Shown in pieces: positions 35,367 to 44,083 of a DNA stretch of 64,000 bases; positions within the stretch are counted from its first letter, which is position 1, and the number at the start of each line of letters is the position of its first letter. The notes beneath the pieces are model-generated. The model made no database searches. It was not told the DNA's origin and was given only the letters and a program-made list of their open reading frames with translations. Both the position numbers and the translations under genes were made by a program. Source of the stretch: Pseudomonadota bacterium (lineage in GTDB: Bacteria > Pseudomonadota > Alphaproteobacteria > Rhizobiales > Devosiaceae); contig JAEWBN010000021.1 of the NCBI GenBank assembly GCA_023391095.1, positions 26,004 to 90,003 on the forward strand. The letters are read 5' to 3'.

Positions 35367-35846
35367 CTAGCCGCGGAGGGCCTTATCGATGGCCGCAACA
35401 TCGATCTTTTTCATGCTCATCATGGCCTCGAGGGCGCGCCGGGCTTCCTCGCCGCCGGCCGCCATGGCTTCCGACAGCGTGCGGGGGGTGATCTGCCAGG
35501 AAATGCCCCACTTGTCCTTGCACCAGCCACACATGCTTTCGGCTCCGCCATTGCCGACGATGGCATCCCAATAGCGGTCGGTCTCCTCCTGGTCCTCGGT
35601 CATCACCTGGAAGGAAAAGGCCTAGCTATGGGAGAAGGCCGGCCCGCCATTGAGCCCGATGCAGGGGATGCCCATGACCGTAAACTCCACGGTCAGCACG
35701 GCGCCCGATACCGTCGAGGGATTGTCGGCGGGCGCGCGATGGACGCCGGTCACCCTCGTATCGGGAAAGGTCGCCGCGTAGAAATTGGCGGCCTCTTCGG
35801 CTTCGCTATTGTACCAGATACAAACCACGTTCTTGGCGTTCTGCAT
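35367..35846 (-). pseudogene. VOC/PhnB-like protein gene interrupted by one in-frame TAG
   Basis: Reading from ATG 35846 (MQNAKNVVCIWYNSEAEEAA) the frame matches the PhnB/3-dmu-9_3-mt branch of the glyoxalase/VOC superfamily, about 159 codons. It is broken by TAG at 35622-35624, between NGGPAFSHS and AFSFQVMTED, and continues in the same frame to the normal C-terminus at 35367. Family members usually have an acidic residue there, so a single GAG-to-TAG change would explain it. No frameshift is needed. Either a fresh nonsense mutation or a sequencing error. Confidence 0.8.
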
Positions 35847-36023
35847 GGCGTTCTCCTCTTCTCCTGCAGGTCTCCCCTCGGCGACGAACCGCACTTCCAG
35901 GTTTCGACACCGGCCTATCCAATATCCTGACCGGCCCTGGCTCCATCCCGCGCTGGCGGCATCTGGCCCCTATCGTGGCCGGAAAAGCTCTGGCATCCTG
36001 CCCGTCCACGCGGAGACCTGCCC

Positions 36024-36473
36024 ATGACCGAAACCGTTGTCCTGCCCAACCATCCCGCCCCGCGGCGCAAGGGCACCTTTGTTCCGCCCCTGCTGGTCTT
36101 TCCGTTCGTGATCTACAATCTTGTCGTCTTCCTGTTCTTTGGCGGCAATCCGGCCAATTGGGGTTTCGGCATGTTTGCCATCCCCATGCCCTCGGGCATG
36201 CCATGGGCCATCACGGCGGGGGACTTCCTGCTCGTGGTGGGCATCATCCTGCTGTTTTTCGAAGTGCTCAAGTCCACGGGCACGGCGCGGGCCTCCATCG
36301 TCGAGCATATGCTCTCCATGGTGCTGTTCGTGCTGTTTCTGGTGGAGTTCCTGCTGGTCGGCGCGGCCGCGAGCTCGGTCTTCTTCCTGCTCATGGTGAT
36401 GAGCCTGATCGACGTGGTCGCCGGCTTTACCGTCTCGATCACCAGCGCCAGCCGCGACGTCTCGATGGGCTAG
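36024..36473 (+). CDS. Four-helix inner-membrane protein of unknown function
   Basis: A 149-residue protein with four hydrophobic segments (about residues 20-40, 62-80, 92-114, 116-138), a short basic N-terminus (PAPRRKGTF) and no signal peptide. Similar proteins occur in Hyphomicrobiales without assigned role, as far as I recognise the pattern; it belongs to no family I can name. ATG 36024 has GGAGA upstream. Its stop overlaps the stop of the next, convergent gene by three bases. Confidence 0.75.
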   Translation: MTETVVLPNHPAPRRKGTFVPPLLVFPFVIYNLVVFLFFGGNPANWGFGMFAIPMPSGMPWAITAGDFLLVVGIILLFFEVLKSTGTARASIVEHMLSMVLFVLFLVEFLLVGAAASSVFFLLMVMSLIDVVAGFTVSITSASRDVSMG

Positions 36474-36730
36474 ACCACGACGGTCTTGCGATATCCCATG
36501 GGCATCCGCCGCTCGCCCATGCGGGCGCCGCGGGCATAGGCGCCAATGGCGCCCTCGGTGCTGGACAGGCGGCGCTTGCGCTGTGGCGGCAGACGGTCAC
36601 GCGCGGCAAGAAGCTGGCTCACAAAGGCAGCATCGGCGCCGCTGCGCGCCAGCGAAGGACGTGCTCCGGCAGCGCTCTGGGCGACCGGCAGGTTTGTCCC
36701 GTCTGTCCCGTTCTGCTTCGCTTGGGCCAT
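36470..36730 (-). CDS. Small basic protein of unknown function (86 residues)
   Basis: An uncharacterised protein with an Ala/Ser-rich middle, a helix (AAFVSQLLAARDRLPPQRKRR) and a basic C-terminus ending RMPMGYRKTVVV. This ending, a predicted helix followed by an Arg-rich stretch and an RxMPxGYRKT tail, is a recurring pattern in small Hyphomicrobiales proteins that I recognise but cannot name. Start uncertain: ATG 36730 chosen, ATG 36742 or 36793 possible, none with a clear ribosome site. Three palindromes lie just upstream. Confidence 0.6.
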   Translation of the reverse strand: MAQAKQNGTDGTNLPVAQSAAGARPSLARSGADAAFVSQLLAARDRLPPQRKRRLSSTEGAIGAYARGARMGERRMPMGYRKTVVV

Positions 36731-36754
36731 CGACTGTACCATTCTGGGCGCGAC

Positions 36755-36832
36755 CGTCCCGGAATGGGACGATTTGCACACGAACTTGCCCATAGAGGGG
36801 CAAGCGTCGTGCCAGATGATAACAGTCTGTTA
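36755..36832. promoter_or_regulatory. Three perfect palindromes upstream of the small basic protein gene
   Basis: CGTCCC-N5-GGGACG (36755-36771), CTTGCCC-N6-GGGCAAG (36785-36804) and TAACAG-T-CTGTTA (36820-36832) lie within 78 bases between the gene start at 36730 and the end of gloB. They may be operators, a leader structure or part of a gloB terminator. No regulator is adjacent. Confidence 0.4.
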
Positions 36833-36878
36833 ACGTATTGCGATCCCGCGTGACGATCACTTCACAGCGAAAATGGGC

Positions 36879-37652
36879 TCAGAAATTATCCTTGCCCTTG
36901 CGGATGGCTGCGAAAACCTCCGCCGGATCGGCCCCTTCGAGCCCGTAAAACCGGGCCAGTTCAGGGGCATCAGCGCGCATGAAGGGGTTGGCCTTCTTGT
37001 CCTCGCCCAAGTTGAACGGAATGGTCGCGCGACCCGCCAGCCGCAGGGCCTGAACCTCGGCGGCACGGGCCTTTAGCGCCTCATTGTCGGGGTCGATGGA
37101 CAGCGCAAAGCGGGCATTGCTCTCGGTATATTCGTGGCCGCAATAGACCAGCGTGTCGTCGGGCAGGGCGCGCAGGCGCTTGATCCCCTCCCACATCGGG
37201 CCCGGCGTACCTTCGAACATTCGGCCGACGCCCAGCGAAAACAGTGCATCCGCCGAGAACAGGTGCCCGCCCTCGGCATTGTAGAACACGATGTGACCCA
37301 GCGTATGACCGGGCGTTTCCATCACGGCAAAGCGCGTCTCGCCCAGGTCCACCGTGTCGCCATCCTTGACCAGTTCATCGAGGCCCTCGATCTTATCGGC
37401 TTCCGCCGCCGGGCCGACGACACGCGTTCCAAAGGCAGCCTTGAGTTCGGCAATGGCTTCGACATGGTCGATATGGTGGTGGGTGATGAAGATGTCGCTC
37501 AGCGTCCAGCCGCGATGCAGGAGGGCGGTTCGGATGGCCTCGGCTTCAGGCGCGTCGATGGCGGCCGTCCGGCCGGTTGCCTCGTCATGCACGAGATAGC
37601 CGAAATTGTCGCTGCGGGCCGAAAACACATCCACGATCAGGGCCAATGTCAT
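36879..37652 (-). CDS. gloB: Hydroxyacylglutathione hydrolase (glyoxalase II)
   Basis: Hydrolyses S-lactoylglutathione to lactate and glutathione, the second step of methylglyoxal detoxification. A 257-residue metallo-beta-lactamase fold with the metal-binding motif THHHIDH (residues 57-63), metal-binding His in ETPGHTLGH and CGHEYT, and FSADALFSLG. The C-terminal glutathione-binding helix domain is present, so it is full length. It pairs functionally with mgsA at 9461. Divergent from the methyltransferase gene next door. Confidence 0.95.
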   Translation of the reverse strand: MTLALIVDVFSARSDNFGYLVHDEATGRTAAIDAPEAEAIRTALLHRGWTLSDIFITHHHIDHVEAIAELKAAFGTRVVGPAAEADKIEGLDELVKDGDTVDLGETRFAVMETPGHTLGHIVFYNAEGGHLFSADALFSLGVGRMFEGTPGPMWEGIKRLRALPDDTLVYCGHEYTESNARFALSIDPDNEALKARAAEVQALRLAGRATIPFNLGEDKKANPFMRADAPELARFYGLEGADPAEVFAAIRKGKDNF

Positions 37653-37744
37653 TCTCCTAACTGGTCAGATCTTTACGCTAGGCAGCCGGGCGCGGGATGA
37701 CAACCGCATTGGACAAGTTGGCCGCCGTTTGGCAAGTTTGCCGC

Positions 37745-38482
37745 ATGTCCAGCGATGTCGCCCGCCTCATCAGCTATTACAAGACCCCCTTGGGCCGAAT
37801 GTCGCGTGCCCTGGTGCGCGACCAGATCGTTCCCCTGGCCGGCAATGTCGCCGGGCGGCGCGTCCTGGGCCTGGGCTTTGCAACGCCCTATCTGCGATTT
37901 GCCCTCAAGCCAGCCGAGCGCGTCATCGCCTTGATGCCGGCCCGACAGGGCGCATCGGCCTGGCCGCGTGAAGGTCCGTCCTGCACGGTGCTCTGCGATC
38001 CGCTGGAAATGCCGCTCACCGACGCCGCCATCGATCTCACCATTGCCGTCCACGCGCTTGAACATGTCGCGGACGCTGAAGAACTGATGCGCGAACTCTG
38101 GCGCATCACGGCGCCCAATGGCCACCTGATCATTGCCGTGCCGCGCCGCCGGGGCATGTGGGCGCAGCGGGACAACACCCCTTTCGGGCAGGGCAATCCC
38201 TATTCGGGAAAGCAGCTCGAAAACCTCCTTCGCGACCATTCCTTTGTGCCCGAAGCCTGGCGCGACGCACTGTTCGTGCCGCCCATCCAGTCCGGTCTGG
38301 TGCTCAAGTCGACGCGCTTCTTTGAAGGGGCAGGGCGGGTTTTCGGCCCGGCCATGAGCGGGGTCATCTGCGTGCGCGCCCGCAAGGAGGCCTTTCCCGC
38401 GGTGCCACGGCGCAAAAAGGCCGAACGCTTCGTGCGGGTGCCGGGTCTGGCCCCTGCTACGGCGCGGCAGAACTCTATCTAG
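37745..38482 (+). CDS. Methyltransferase type 11 domain protein
   Basis: A class I methyltransferase-like protein of 245 residues. The SAM site is degenerate-looking but placed normally (RRVLGLGFATPYL), followed by a second acidic/loop region (LCDPLEMPLTDAAIDLTIAVHALEHV) and RITAPNGHLIIAVPRR. Such proteins occur beside gloB in Hyphomicrobiales. ATG 37745 matches the usual start; ATG 37697 would add 16 residues. It is divergent from gloB and its stop overlaps the MarR gene stop. Substrate unknown. Confidence 0.82.
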   Translation: MSSDVARLISYYKTPLGRMSRALVRDQIVPLAGNVAGRRVLGLGFATPYLRFALKPAERVIALMPARQGASAWPREGPSCTVLCDPLEMPLTDAAIDLTIAVHALEHVADAEELMRELWRITAPNGHLIIAVPRRRGMWAQRDNTPFGQGNPYSGKQLENLLRDHSFVPEAWRDALFVPPIQSGLVLKSTRFFEGAGRVFGPAMSGVICVRARKEAFPAVPRRKKAERFVRVPGLAPATARQNSI

Positions 38483-38970
38483 CGCTTGGGGCGATCCATC
38501 TCCGCCATGCCGCGCCGGCCGTTTTCCAGCATGGCCATCAGCGTCTCGTGCAGTTTTTCGACATCGGCGTCGCTCAGCCCGGCATAAAAGGCGTCGTATA
38601 GCTCGATCGCCGCCGCTGGAATGGCGTGTTGAAAGGGCTCGATGTCGCGCTGCGGATAGACACGGCGTACCCTGTTGTCGGCCGCATCGGCGCGCCGTTC
38701 GATCCAGCCCTTTTCTTCCAGCCGGTCGAACATCTTGCCGGCAGCTGCCCGGCCCATCTGCATGGCCTCGGCCAGCTGGCTTTGCGTCGCGCCGGGATTT
38801 TGGCTCACATGCATATAGGCGGTCCACTGCGCCCGTGTGACGTCGTGGACGGCGACCAGCCGGTCGAAATAGGCGCTGATCTCTTTGGAAAGTTCGTGGA
38901 TGCGATACATCGCATCCGCTCGCACATTCACGCGATGCTCGGAAAACGATTTAAGGGTCGGGTTTGCCAA
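38479..38970 (-). CDS. MarR family transcriptional regulator
   Basis: A 163-residue winged-helix dimeric regulator. The DNA-binding part lies around residues 60-115 (ATQSQLAEAMQMGRAAAGKMFDRLEEKGWIERRADAADNRVRRVY), with flanking dimerisation helices. TTG 38970 was chosen because GGGAGG sits nine bases upstream; an ATG at 38910 would delete the N-terminal helix. It is divergent from the flavoprotein/cytochrome operon, with palindromic sites between them, so it most likely represses or senses a substrate of that operon. Confidence 0.9.
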   Translation of the reverse strand: MANPTLKSFSEHRVNVRADAMYRIHELSKEISAYFDRLVAVHDVTRAQWTAYMHVSQNPGATQSQLAEAMQMGRAAAGKMFDRLEEKGWIERRADAADNRVRRVYPQRDIEPFQHAIPAAAIELYDAFYAGLSDADVEKLHETLMAMLENGRRGMAEMDRPKR

Positions 38971-39065
38971 GCGTCGTCCTCCCTTGATCGGAAATCTGCC
39001 CTTACACCAGTTCGGCCGATCCCACCACCGGCCAGTGACAACGGCCAGACGACGTTTTTGTTTCC

Positions 39066-39116
39066 TTGCATACAAAAGAAGCATGAGCTAAATTGTCGCG
39101 TAGGATACAATCTACG
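39066..39116. promoter_or_regulatory. Candidate MarR operators in the divergent promoter region
   Basis: TTGCATACAA (39066-39075) is one base from a perfect palindrome, and CGTAG-N8-CTACG (39099-39116) is an 18-base dyad; both contain ATACAA. They lie between the MarR start (38970) and the flavoprotein start (39135). Spacing and form suit MarR dimers; binding is inference. Confidence 0.45.
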
Positions 39117-39134
39117 ATCGAGGGGGAGTTTTCC

Positions 39135-40844
39135 TTGTCCACCACTGAAAAGAGCCGCGTATCGCGCCGTGCCTTCATGGCCGCAGCCGGCCTCGGCGCG
39201 GCCAGCACCGCGCTGGGCGCCGTCACCATCACCGCTGCCAATGCGCAGGAAAATGAATGGGACGAAGAATTTGACGTTGTGATTGCCGGCACCGGTGGCG
39301 CGGCGTTTGCGGGCGCGATTGGCGCGCTGCAGGGCGGCGCCAGCGTCGTCATGCTGGAAAAGGCCCCGTTCATCGGCGGCACCACGGCAAAGTCCGGCGG
39401 CGGCTCCTGGGTCCCGAACAACAAGTGGATGGCCGAGATGGGCCAGACCGACGACAAGGACACTTTCCTGCGCTATGTCGCCAAGGTGTCTTTCCCCGAG
39501 CTCTACAATGACAAGAGCCCGACCCTGGGCATGACCGAGCACCATTGGGCTCAGCTCAATGCGTTCTGGGACAACGCGGCCCCCGTCTTCCACAAGCTCG
39601 ATGAAGTCGGCGCGCTGCCGTCCAAGGTCTTTACCTCCTGGGACAATAAGCCCGCTCCTGACTACCACGGCCAGATCGCCGAGAACGGCCAGATACTGGG
39701 CCGCCAGCTCGCCACCAATGTGGATGGCAAGAACGGCAGCGGCGCGGACATGATCGACTTGATGTCGATCTATGCCGAAGACAATGGTGCTGATATCCGC
39801 ACCGAGCACCGCGTTACCAAGATCGTGCGCAATGAAGAAGGCCGCGTCGTCGGCGTTCATGCCGAGACGCCCGATGGCGTGGTCAAGATCGGCGCCACCA
39901 AGGGCGTCATATTTGCCACCGGCGGCTTCACCCACAACCCGCACATGCGCACCCAGTTCCTGCGCACTCCAGTCATGGGCGGCTGCGCCGTGCCGACCAA
40001 CGAGGGCGACCTGATCAACATGTCGGCCGAGCTGGGCGTCAAGCTGGGCAACCTCAACGAAGCCTGGAACCAGCAGGTCATCCTCGAGCAGGTTCTCGAA
40101 TTCTCCAGCGTGCCGAGCGGCGTGTTCTTCCTGGGTGGTGACAGCTCCATTGCCGTCAACAAGTTCGGCAAGCGCATGTATGACGAGAAATACGTCTATC
40201 CCGAGCGCACCCGTTCCCACCAGGTCTATGACCAGTGGACCGGCGAATACCCGAACCTCTACCAGATCTTCATCTTCGACGAAGGTGCACGTGAATTTGG
40301 TGGCTATGAAATCCCCGCCCCCGGCGCGGACCTGCCCAAGCATGTGATTTCGGGCGAGACCCTGGAAGAACTGGCCGCCAATATCCAGGCCCGTTTCGAC
40401 AGCCTCTCCGAGCGCATCGGCACCTACAAGCTGGCTGACGATTTCCTCGACAACCTCAAGGAAACCATCACCCGCTATAACGGCTTTGCCGAAACCGGCG
40501 TGGACACCGACTTCCACCGTGGCGAGGCGCCGATCGACGCCTACTTCCACTGGATCGCCGTCGATAAGGGCAACAAGAACCCCTATATCTCGGCCATTTC
40601 GGATACCGGTCCCTACTACGCCGTGCTGCTGGCCGCTGGCACGCTCGACACCAAGGGCGGGCCGATGTTCGACGTCAACGGCCAGGTTCTGGACGTGCAC
40701 GACAACCCAATCCCGGGCTTCTATGTTGCCGGTAACGCCTCGGCCTCGCCCTCGGGCAAGAGCTATCTGGGCGGTGGCGGCACGCTGGGCCTCGGCATCA
40801 CCTTTGGTTTCCTTGCCGGTCAGCACGCCGCTGCACAGGCCTAA
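39135..40844 (+). CDS. Tat-exported FAD-dependent oxidoreductase (FAD_binding_2 family)
   Basis: A 569-residue flavoprotein. The N-terminus carries a Tat signal (SRRAFMAAAGLGAAS ... AANAQE), so it works in the periplasm. The mature part starts with the dinucleotide fold VVIAGTGGAAFAGAIG, then EKAPFIGGTTAKSGGG, and ends with SASPSGKSYLGGGGTLGLG, the flavin-side motif of the fumarate reductase/3-oxosteroid dehydrogenase/urocanate reductase group. TTG 39135 was chosen with GGGGGAG upstream. It is followed by a cytochrome c gene and a degenerate hydrolase gene in an operon. Electron transfer to or from the cytochrome is likely; substrate unknown. Confidence 0.9.
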   Translation: MSTTEKSRVSRRAFMAAAGLGAASTALGAVTITAANAQENEWDEEFDVVIAGTGGAAFAGAIGALQGGASVVMLEKAPFIGGTTAKSGGGSWVPNNKWMAEMGQTDDKDTFLRYVAKVSFPELYNDKSPTLGMTEHHWAQLNAFWDNAAPVFHKLDEVGALPSKVFTSWDNKPAPDYHGQIAENGQILGRQLATNVDGKNGSGADMIDLMSIYAEDNGADIRTEHRVTKIVRNEEGRVVGVHAETPDGVVKIGATKGVIFATGGFTHNPHMRTQFLRTPVMGGCAVPTNEGDLINMSAELGVKLGNLNEAWNQQVILEQVLEFSSVPSGVFFLGGDSSIAVNKFGKRMYDEKYVYPERTRSHQVYDQWTGEYPNLYQIFIFDEGAREFGGYEIPAPGADLPKHVISGETLEELAANIQARFDSLSERIGTYKLADDFLDNLKETITRYNGFAETGVDTDFHRGEAPIDAYFHWIAVDKGNKNPYISAISDTGPYYAVLLAAGTLDTKGGPMFDVNGQVLDVHDNPIPGFYVAGNASASPSGKSYLGGGGTLGLGITFGFLAGQHAAAQA

Positions 40845-40914
40845 GCCCTAACGAAACGATGACGGCCATGCCTTTGAAGGGTGTGGCCGTCATGCCAATC
40901 AGGACATGTTGCCC

Positions 40915-41313
40915 ATGACATCGCGTCGCCTCATTGCCACTTTCGGTTTTCTCGTTCTCGGCACCGGCGCAGCCTTTGCTGACAGCTGCCTCACCGCCTA
41001 TACCGAAACCGTGGAGCCCATCGTTTCGCGCAAATGCGCGGCCTGCCACAACGATCGCTCGCCCGGTTCGGGCGTGTCGTTCCAGAAGGGCAGCGGCTAC
41101 GACTATCTGGTCAACGTGGCCAGCGAAGAGCTGCCTAGCATGCCGCGCGTGACGCCCGGCGACAGCGAAGCCAGCTATCTCGCCCACAAAATCCTCGACA
41201 CCCATGCAGAGGTCGGCGGGTCTGGCACCAAGATGCCCCCGAGCGGTCGCCTGCGCGACAACGAGGTGGAAGCCATCATTTCCTGGATCAACAACTGCCC
41301 GGCTGCAGAGTGA
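40915..41313 (+). CDS. Exported monohaem cytochrome c
   Basis: A 132-residue protein with a Sec signal (RRLIATFGFLVLGTGAAFA, cleaved after about residue 22), one haem motif CAACH (residues 41-45) and a candidate axial Met in TKMPPSGRL. The size and layout fit a small periplasmic class I-like cytochrome c of the type seen near flavin dehydrogenases. ATG 40915 has AGGA upstream. It follows the flavoprotein by 70 bases and overlaps the next gene by four bases (GTGA), so the three are one operon. Confidence 0.9.
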   Translation: MTSRRLIATFGFLVLGTGAAFADSCLTAYTETVEPIVSRKCAACHNDRSPGSGVSFQKGSGYDYLVNVASEELPSMPRVTPGDSEASYLAHKILDTHAEVGGSGTKMPPSGRLRDNEVEAIISWINNCPAAE

Positions 41314-41879
41314 GAAGCAACAGCTTCCTTCTGACGCAGCGGCAGGGTCCTGCCGACGCCATGCCCTGGCTGGTTCTCCATGACCGCTGGGGCATGCTCG
41401 ACGATGCGATCAAGCTCGCCTCCGTGCTCGGTCCGGACGCGCTGAGCGTGGCCATTCGCGCGCCCCGCGTGCAGAACCAGGGCGGAACCGGCCAGACCAA
41501 GGGCTATTTCTGGACCGTTGGTCCGGTGACAGCGCCCGAACTCTCGACACTGGGCGACGGGCTCTACCAGCTCGAAATCGTGCTCGAAGAGAACCTTAAG
41601 CTCTACGGTCGCGACAAGCTCGGCCTTCTGGGCAAGGGGCAGGGCGGCGTTACGGCGCTGCTCTTGGCGTCGATCTTCCCCGACAAGATCAGCCGCGCCA
41701 TCATCATCGATGCGGCGCTGCCGACCAATCTGGCAGTCATGCCGATCGAGCCCTCGCTCGATGGCGTCGAGGTCCTGCTGGTCGGCGAGCAAACCGAAGA
41801 CGACGTCGCCAAGCTCGAAGCGCTTGGCGCCGTCGTGTCGCGCATCCGCGCCGAGGACATCCCGGCTTACGCACACTAG
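41310..41879 (+). CDS. Alpha/beta hydrolase-like protein lacking the catalytic serine
   Basis: A 189-residue protein with the alpha/beta hydrolase pattern of the phospholipase/carboxylesterase branch: PWLVLHDRWG, a central strand-loop-helix LLGKGQGGVTALLLA, and a late PSLDGVEVLLVGEQTEDD strand. At the nucleophile elbow the usual GxSxG is GKGQG, so the serine is absent and hydrolase activity is doubtful. No His clearly fills the catalytic place except near the end (AYAH). GTG start overlaps the cytochrome stop (GTGA). It may bind the substrate or assist the flavoprotein/cytochrome pair. Confidence 0.75.
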   Translation: MRSNSFLLTQRQGPADAMPWLVLHDRWGMLDDAIKLASVLGPDALSVAIRAPRVQNQGGTGQTKGYFWTVGPVTAPELSTLGDGLYQLEIVLEENLKLYGRDKLGLLGKGQGGVTALLLASIFPDKISRAIIIDAALPTNLAVMPIEPSLDGVEVLLVGEQTEDDVAKLEALGAVVSRIRAEDIPAYAH

Positions 41880-42004
41880 GATCGCGCCCGCGCGATCCTT
41901 CTTGCGGCCGCATCGGGCCCCTGCACCCTTGCCGAGAACCCTTTGCCTTCCGTGCCCGCTTTGCATATGGTCCGCCCGGCTTTTCCCTGCCTTGAAGACT
42001 GACC

Positions 42005-43099
42005 ATGTCCGCTCCTCTTCGCCCGACGCCGCAGCCCGGCATCCTTGATATTGCGCCCTACCTGCCGGGAAAATCCGGCGCCCCGGGCAGCAAGGCCATC
42101 AAGCTCTCTGCCAATGAATCCCCCCTTGGCGCCAGTCCCAAGGCGCTGGCCGCCATGCAGGACGCCGCCCGCCACCTCGAGATCTATCCCGAGGGCTCAT
42201 CGCGGGTGCTGCGCGAGGCACTTGGCGAGGTGCATGGCCTTGATCCGGCGCTGATCGTCTGCGGCAATGGCTCGGACGACATCCTGCACCTTCTGGCCCA
42301 AGTCTATCTTGGCGAGGGCGATGACGCGGTGATGAACCGTTTTGGCTTTTCGGTCTATCCGATCATCACCAAGGCCACCGGCGCAACCATTGTCATGGTG
42401 GACGAGGCTGATTATCGGGCCGATGTGGATGCGCTTCTGGCCGCCGTTACCGAGCGCACAAAGGTGGTCTGGCTTGCCAACCCGAACAATCCCACCGGCA
42501 CCTATCTCAGCGACGCCGAAGTGCGGCGCCTGCATGCCGGTCTGCGGCCCGATATCTTGCTCGTGGTCGACAGTGCTTACGCCGAATATGTGACCGCCGC
42601 CGATTACTCTGTCGGAGCCGATCTCGTGCGCGAAGCCGAGAATGTCGTCATGGTCCGGACCTTTTCCAAAATGGGTCTGGCTGCCGCCCGCATCGGCTGG
42701 ATGTTCGGACCGGCCCACATTGTTGACGCCATCCACCGCATTCGGGGCCCGTTCAATGTCAATCTGCCCGCGCAGATGGCCGGCGCTGCCGCCACGCGCG
42801 ACACCGCCTTCACCCAGAAGCTGCGCGACTACAACGCCACCTGGCGCGACTGGCTGACGGCGGAACTGGCCGGCAATGCCATGCGCGTCATCCCGAGCCA
42901 GGCCAATTTCGTCATGGTTCTGTTCGAGACGCCCCAAGCGGCCGCTGCCGCGTTCGAGGCGCTGGTTGCGGCCGGCTATATCGTACGCGAAATCGGCGCC
43001 TCCTATGGCATTCACAATGGCCTGCGGATCTCCATCGGACCGGAAGAGGCCATGCGCGGCGTGGCCGCTGTGCTCAAATCCCTGGGGAGAGACGCATGA
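42005..43099 (+). CDS. hisC: Histidinol-phosphate aminotransferase
   Basis: PLP enzyme (aminotransferase class I/II, 364 residues) that transaminates imidazole acetol phosphate in histidine synthesis; relatives also act on aromatic amino acids. The PLP lysine is in TFSKMGLAAARIGW, and NPNNPTGTYLS is the cofactor-binding loop; ANESPLGASPKAL near residue 35 is the family start. It is next to tyrC, overlapping by four bases, which suggests it may also transaminate prephenate or phenylpyruvate-type substrates. Named hisC by family. Confidence 0.9.
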   Translation: MSAPLRPTPQPGILDIAPYLPGKSGAPGSKAIKLSANESPLGASPKALAAMQDAARHLEIYPEGSSRVLREALGEVHGLDPALIVCGNGSDDILHLLAQVYLGEGDDAVMNRFGFSVYPIITKATGATIVMVDEADYRADVDALLAAVTERTKVVWLANPNNPTGTYLSDAEVRRLHAGLRPDILLVVDSAYAEYVTAADYSVGADLVREAENVVMVRTFSKMGLAAARIGWMFGPAHIVDAIHRIRGPFNVNLPAQMAGAAATRDTAFTQKLRDYNATWRDWLTAELAGNAMRVIPSQANFVMVLFETPQAAAAAFEALVAAGYIVREIGASYGIHNGLRISIGPEEAMRGVAAVLKSLGRDA

Positions 43100-44067
43100 G
43101 CGTGCATTTCCGCAAACTCGCTCTTGTCGGTATCGGCCTGATCGGCTCTTCCATTGCGCTTGCAGCGCGTCGGCAGGGTCTGGTGGAAGTTATCTCCATC
43201 GCCACCCGGCGGCAGGAAACGCTGGATGAAGCGCGCGCACTCGGACTGGGCGACATCTATACGCTCGACGCGGCGGAAGCCGTGCGCGGCGCCGATCTGG
43301 TTATTCTGTGCGCGCCGGTGGGCGCCTATGCCGGTCTTGCCCAGGCCATCGCCCCCGCGCTCGAGCCGGGCGCGATCCTGTCCGATGTGGGTTCGGTCAA
43401 GGAACACGTGGTCAAGGTGGTCGGTCCGCATGTGCCGGCAGGCGTGCATTTCATTCCCGGCCACCCCATTGCCGGCACCGAGCATTCGGGCCCCTCGGCC
43501 GGCTTTGCCGAACTCTTTGCCGGGCGCTGGTGCGTCCTCACGCCCATTGCCGGCGTGCCCGAGGCGGAGACGGAAAAGCTCGCCGCCTTCTGGCGCGCCA
43601 TGGGCTCGATGGTCGAAAGCATGGATGCGGCCCATCACGACATGGTCCTGGCCATTACCAGCCACATCCCGCATCTGATTGCCTACAATATCGTGGGCAC
43701 GGTGGCCGATCTTGAAACGGCCACGCAATCCGAGGTCATCAAGTTCTCGGCTTCGGGTTTCCGCGATTTTACCCGCATCGCGGCCTCCGATCCGGTCATG
43801 TGGCGCGACGTTTTCCTCACCAACCGGGATGCCGTTCTGGAAATGCTGGGGCGCTTCAACGAAGATCTGTCCATGCTGCAGCGCGCCGTGCGCAATGGCG
43901 ACGGGCCGGCGCTTGAAGCCATGTTCACGCGCACCCGCGCCATTCGCCGCTCGATCATCAATGCCGGTCAGGAAACCGCCGCGCCTGATTTTGGCCGCCC
44001 GCACGAAGCGCCGCCTGTTCCCGAGGCGAAACTGGTGCGCGAACACGGCGGCGGCGATGATGCTTGA
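43096..44067 (+). CDS. tyrC: Prephenate/arogenate dehydrogenase (cyclohexadienyl dehydrogenase)
   Basis: NAD(P)-dependent oxidative decarboxylation of prephenate or arogenate in tyrosine synthesis. 323 residues: Rossmann motif GIGLIGSSIALAAR at the N-terminus, GHPIAGTEHSG, and the helical dimerisation C-domain with SGFRDFTRIAASDP. No chorismate mutase or ACT domain, matching the stand-alone TyrC type. ATGA overlap with hisC. A hairpin terminator follows, then the convergent TlpA-like gene. Confidence 0.94.
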   Translation: MSVHFRKLALVGIGLIGSSIALAARRQGLVEVISIATRRQETLDEARALGLGDIYTLDAAEAVRGADLVILCAPVGAYAGLAQAIAPALEPGAILSDVGSVKEHVVKVVGPHVPAGVHFIPGHPIAGTEHSGPSAGFAELFAGRWCVLTPIAGVPEAETEKLAAFWRAMGSMVESMDAAHHDMVLAITSHIPHLIAYNIVGTVADLETATQSEVIKFSASGFRDFTRIAASDPVMWRDVFLTNRDAVLEMLGRFNEDLSMLQRAVRNGDGPALEAMFTRTRAIRRSIINAGQETAAPDFGRPHEAPPVPEAKLVREHGGGDDA

Positions 44068-44083
44068 GGCCGGCGCAGCGCGC

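Noticed and set aside
35367..35846. Stop codon read through as a functional recoded residue in the VOC gene
   Set aside because: TAG is not a known recoding signal here and no suppressor or pyrrolysine context is visible; a nonsense mutation or sequencing error is simpler.
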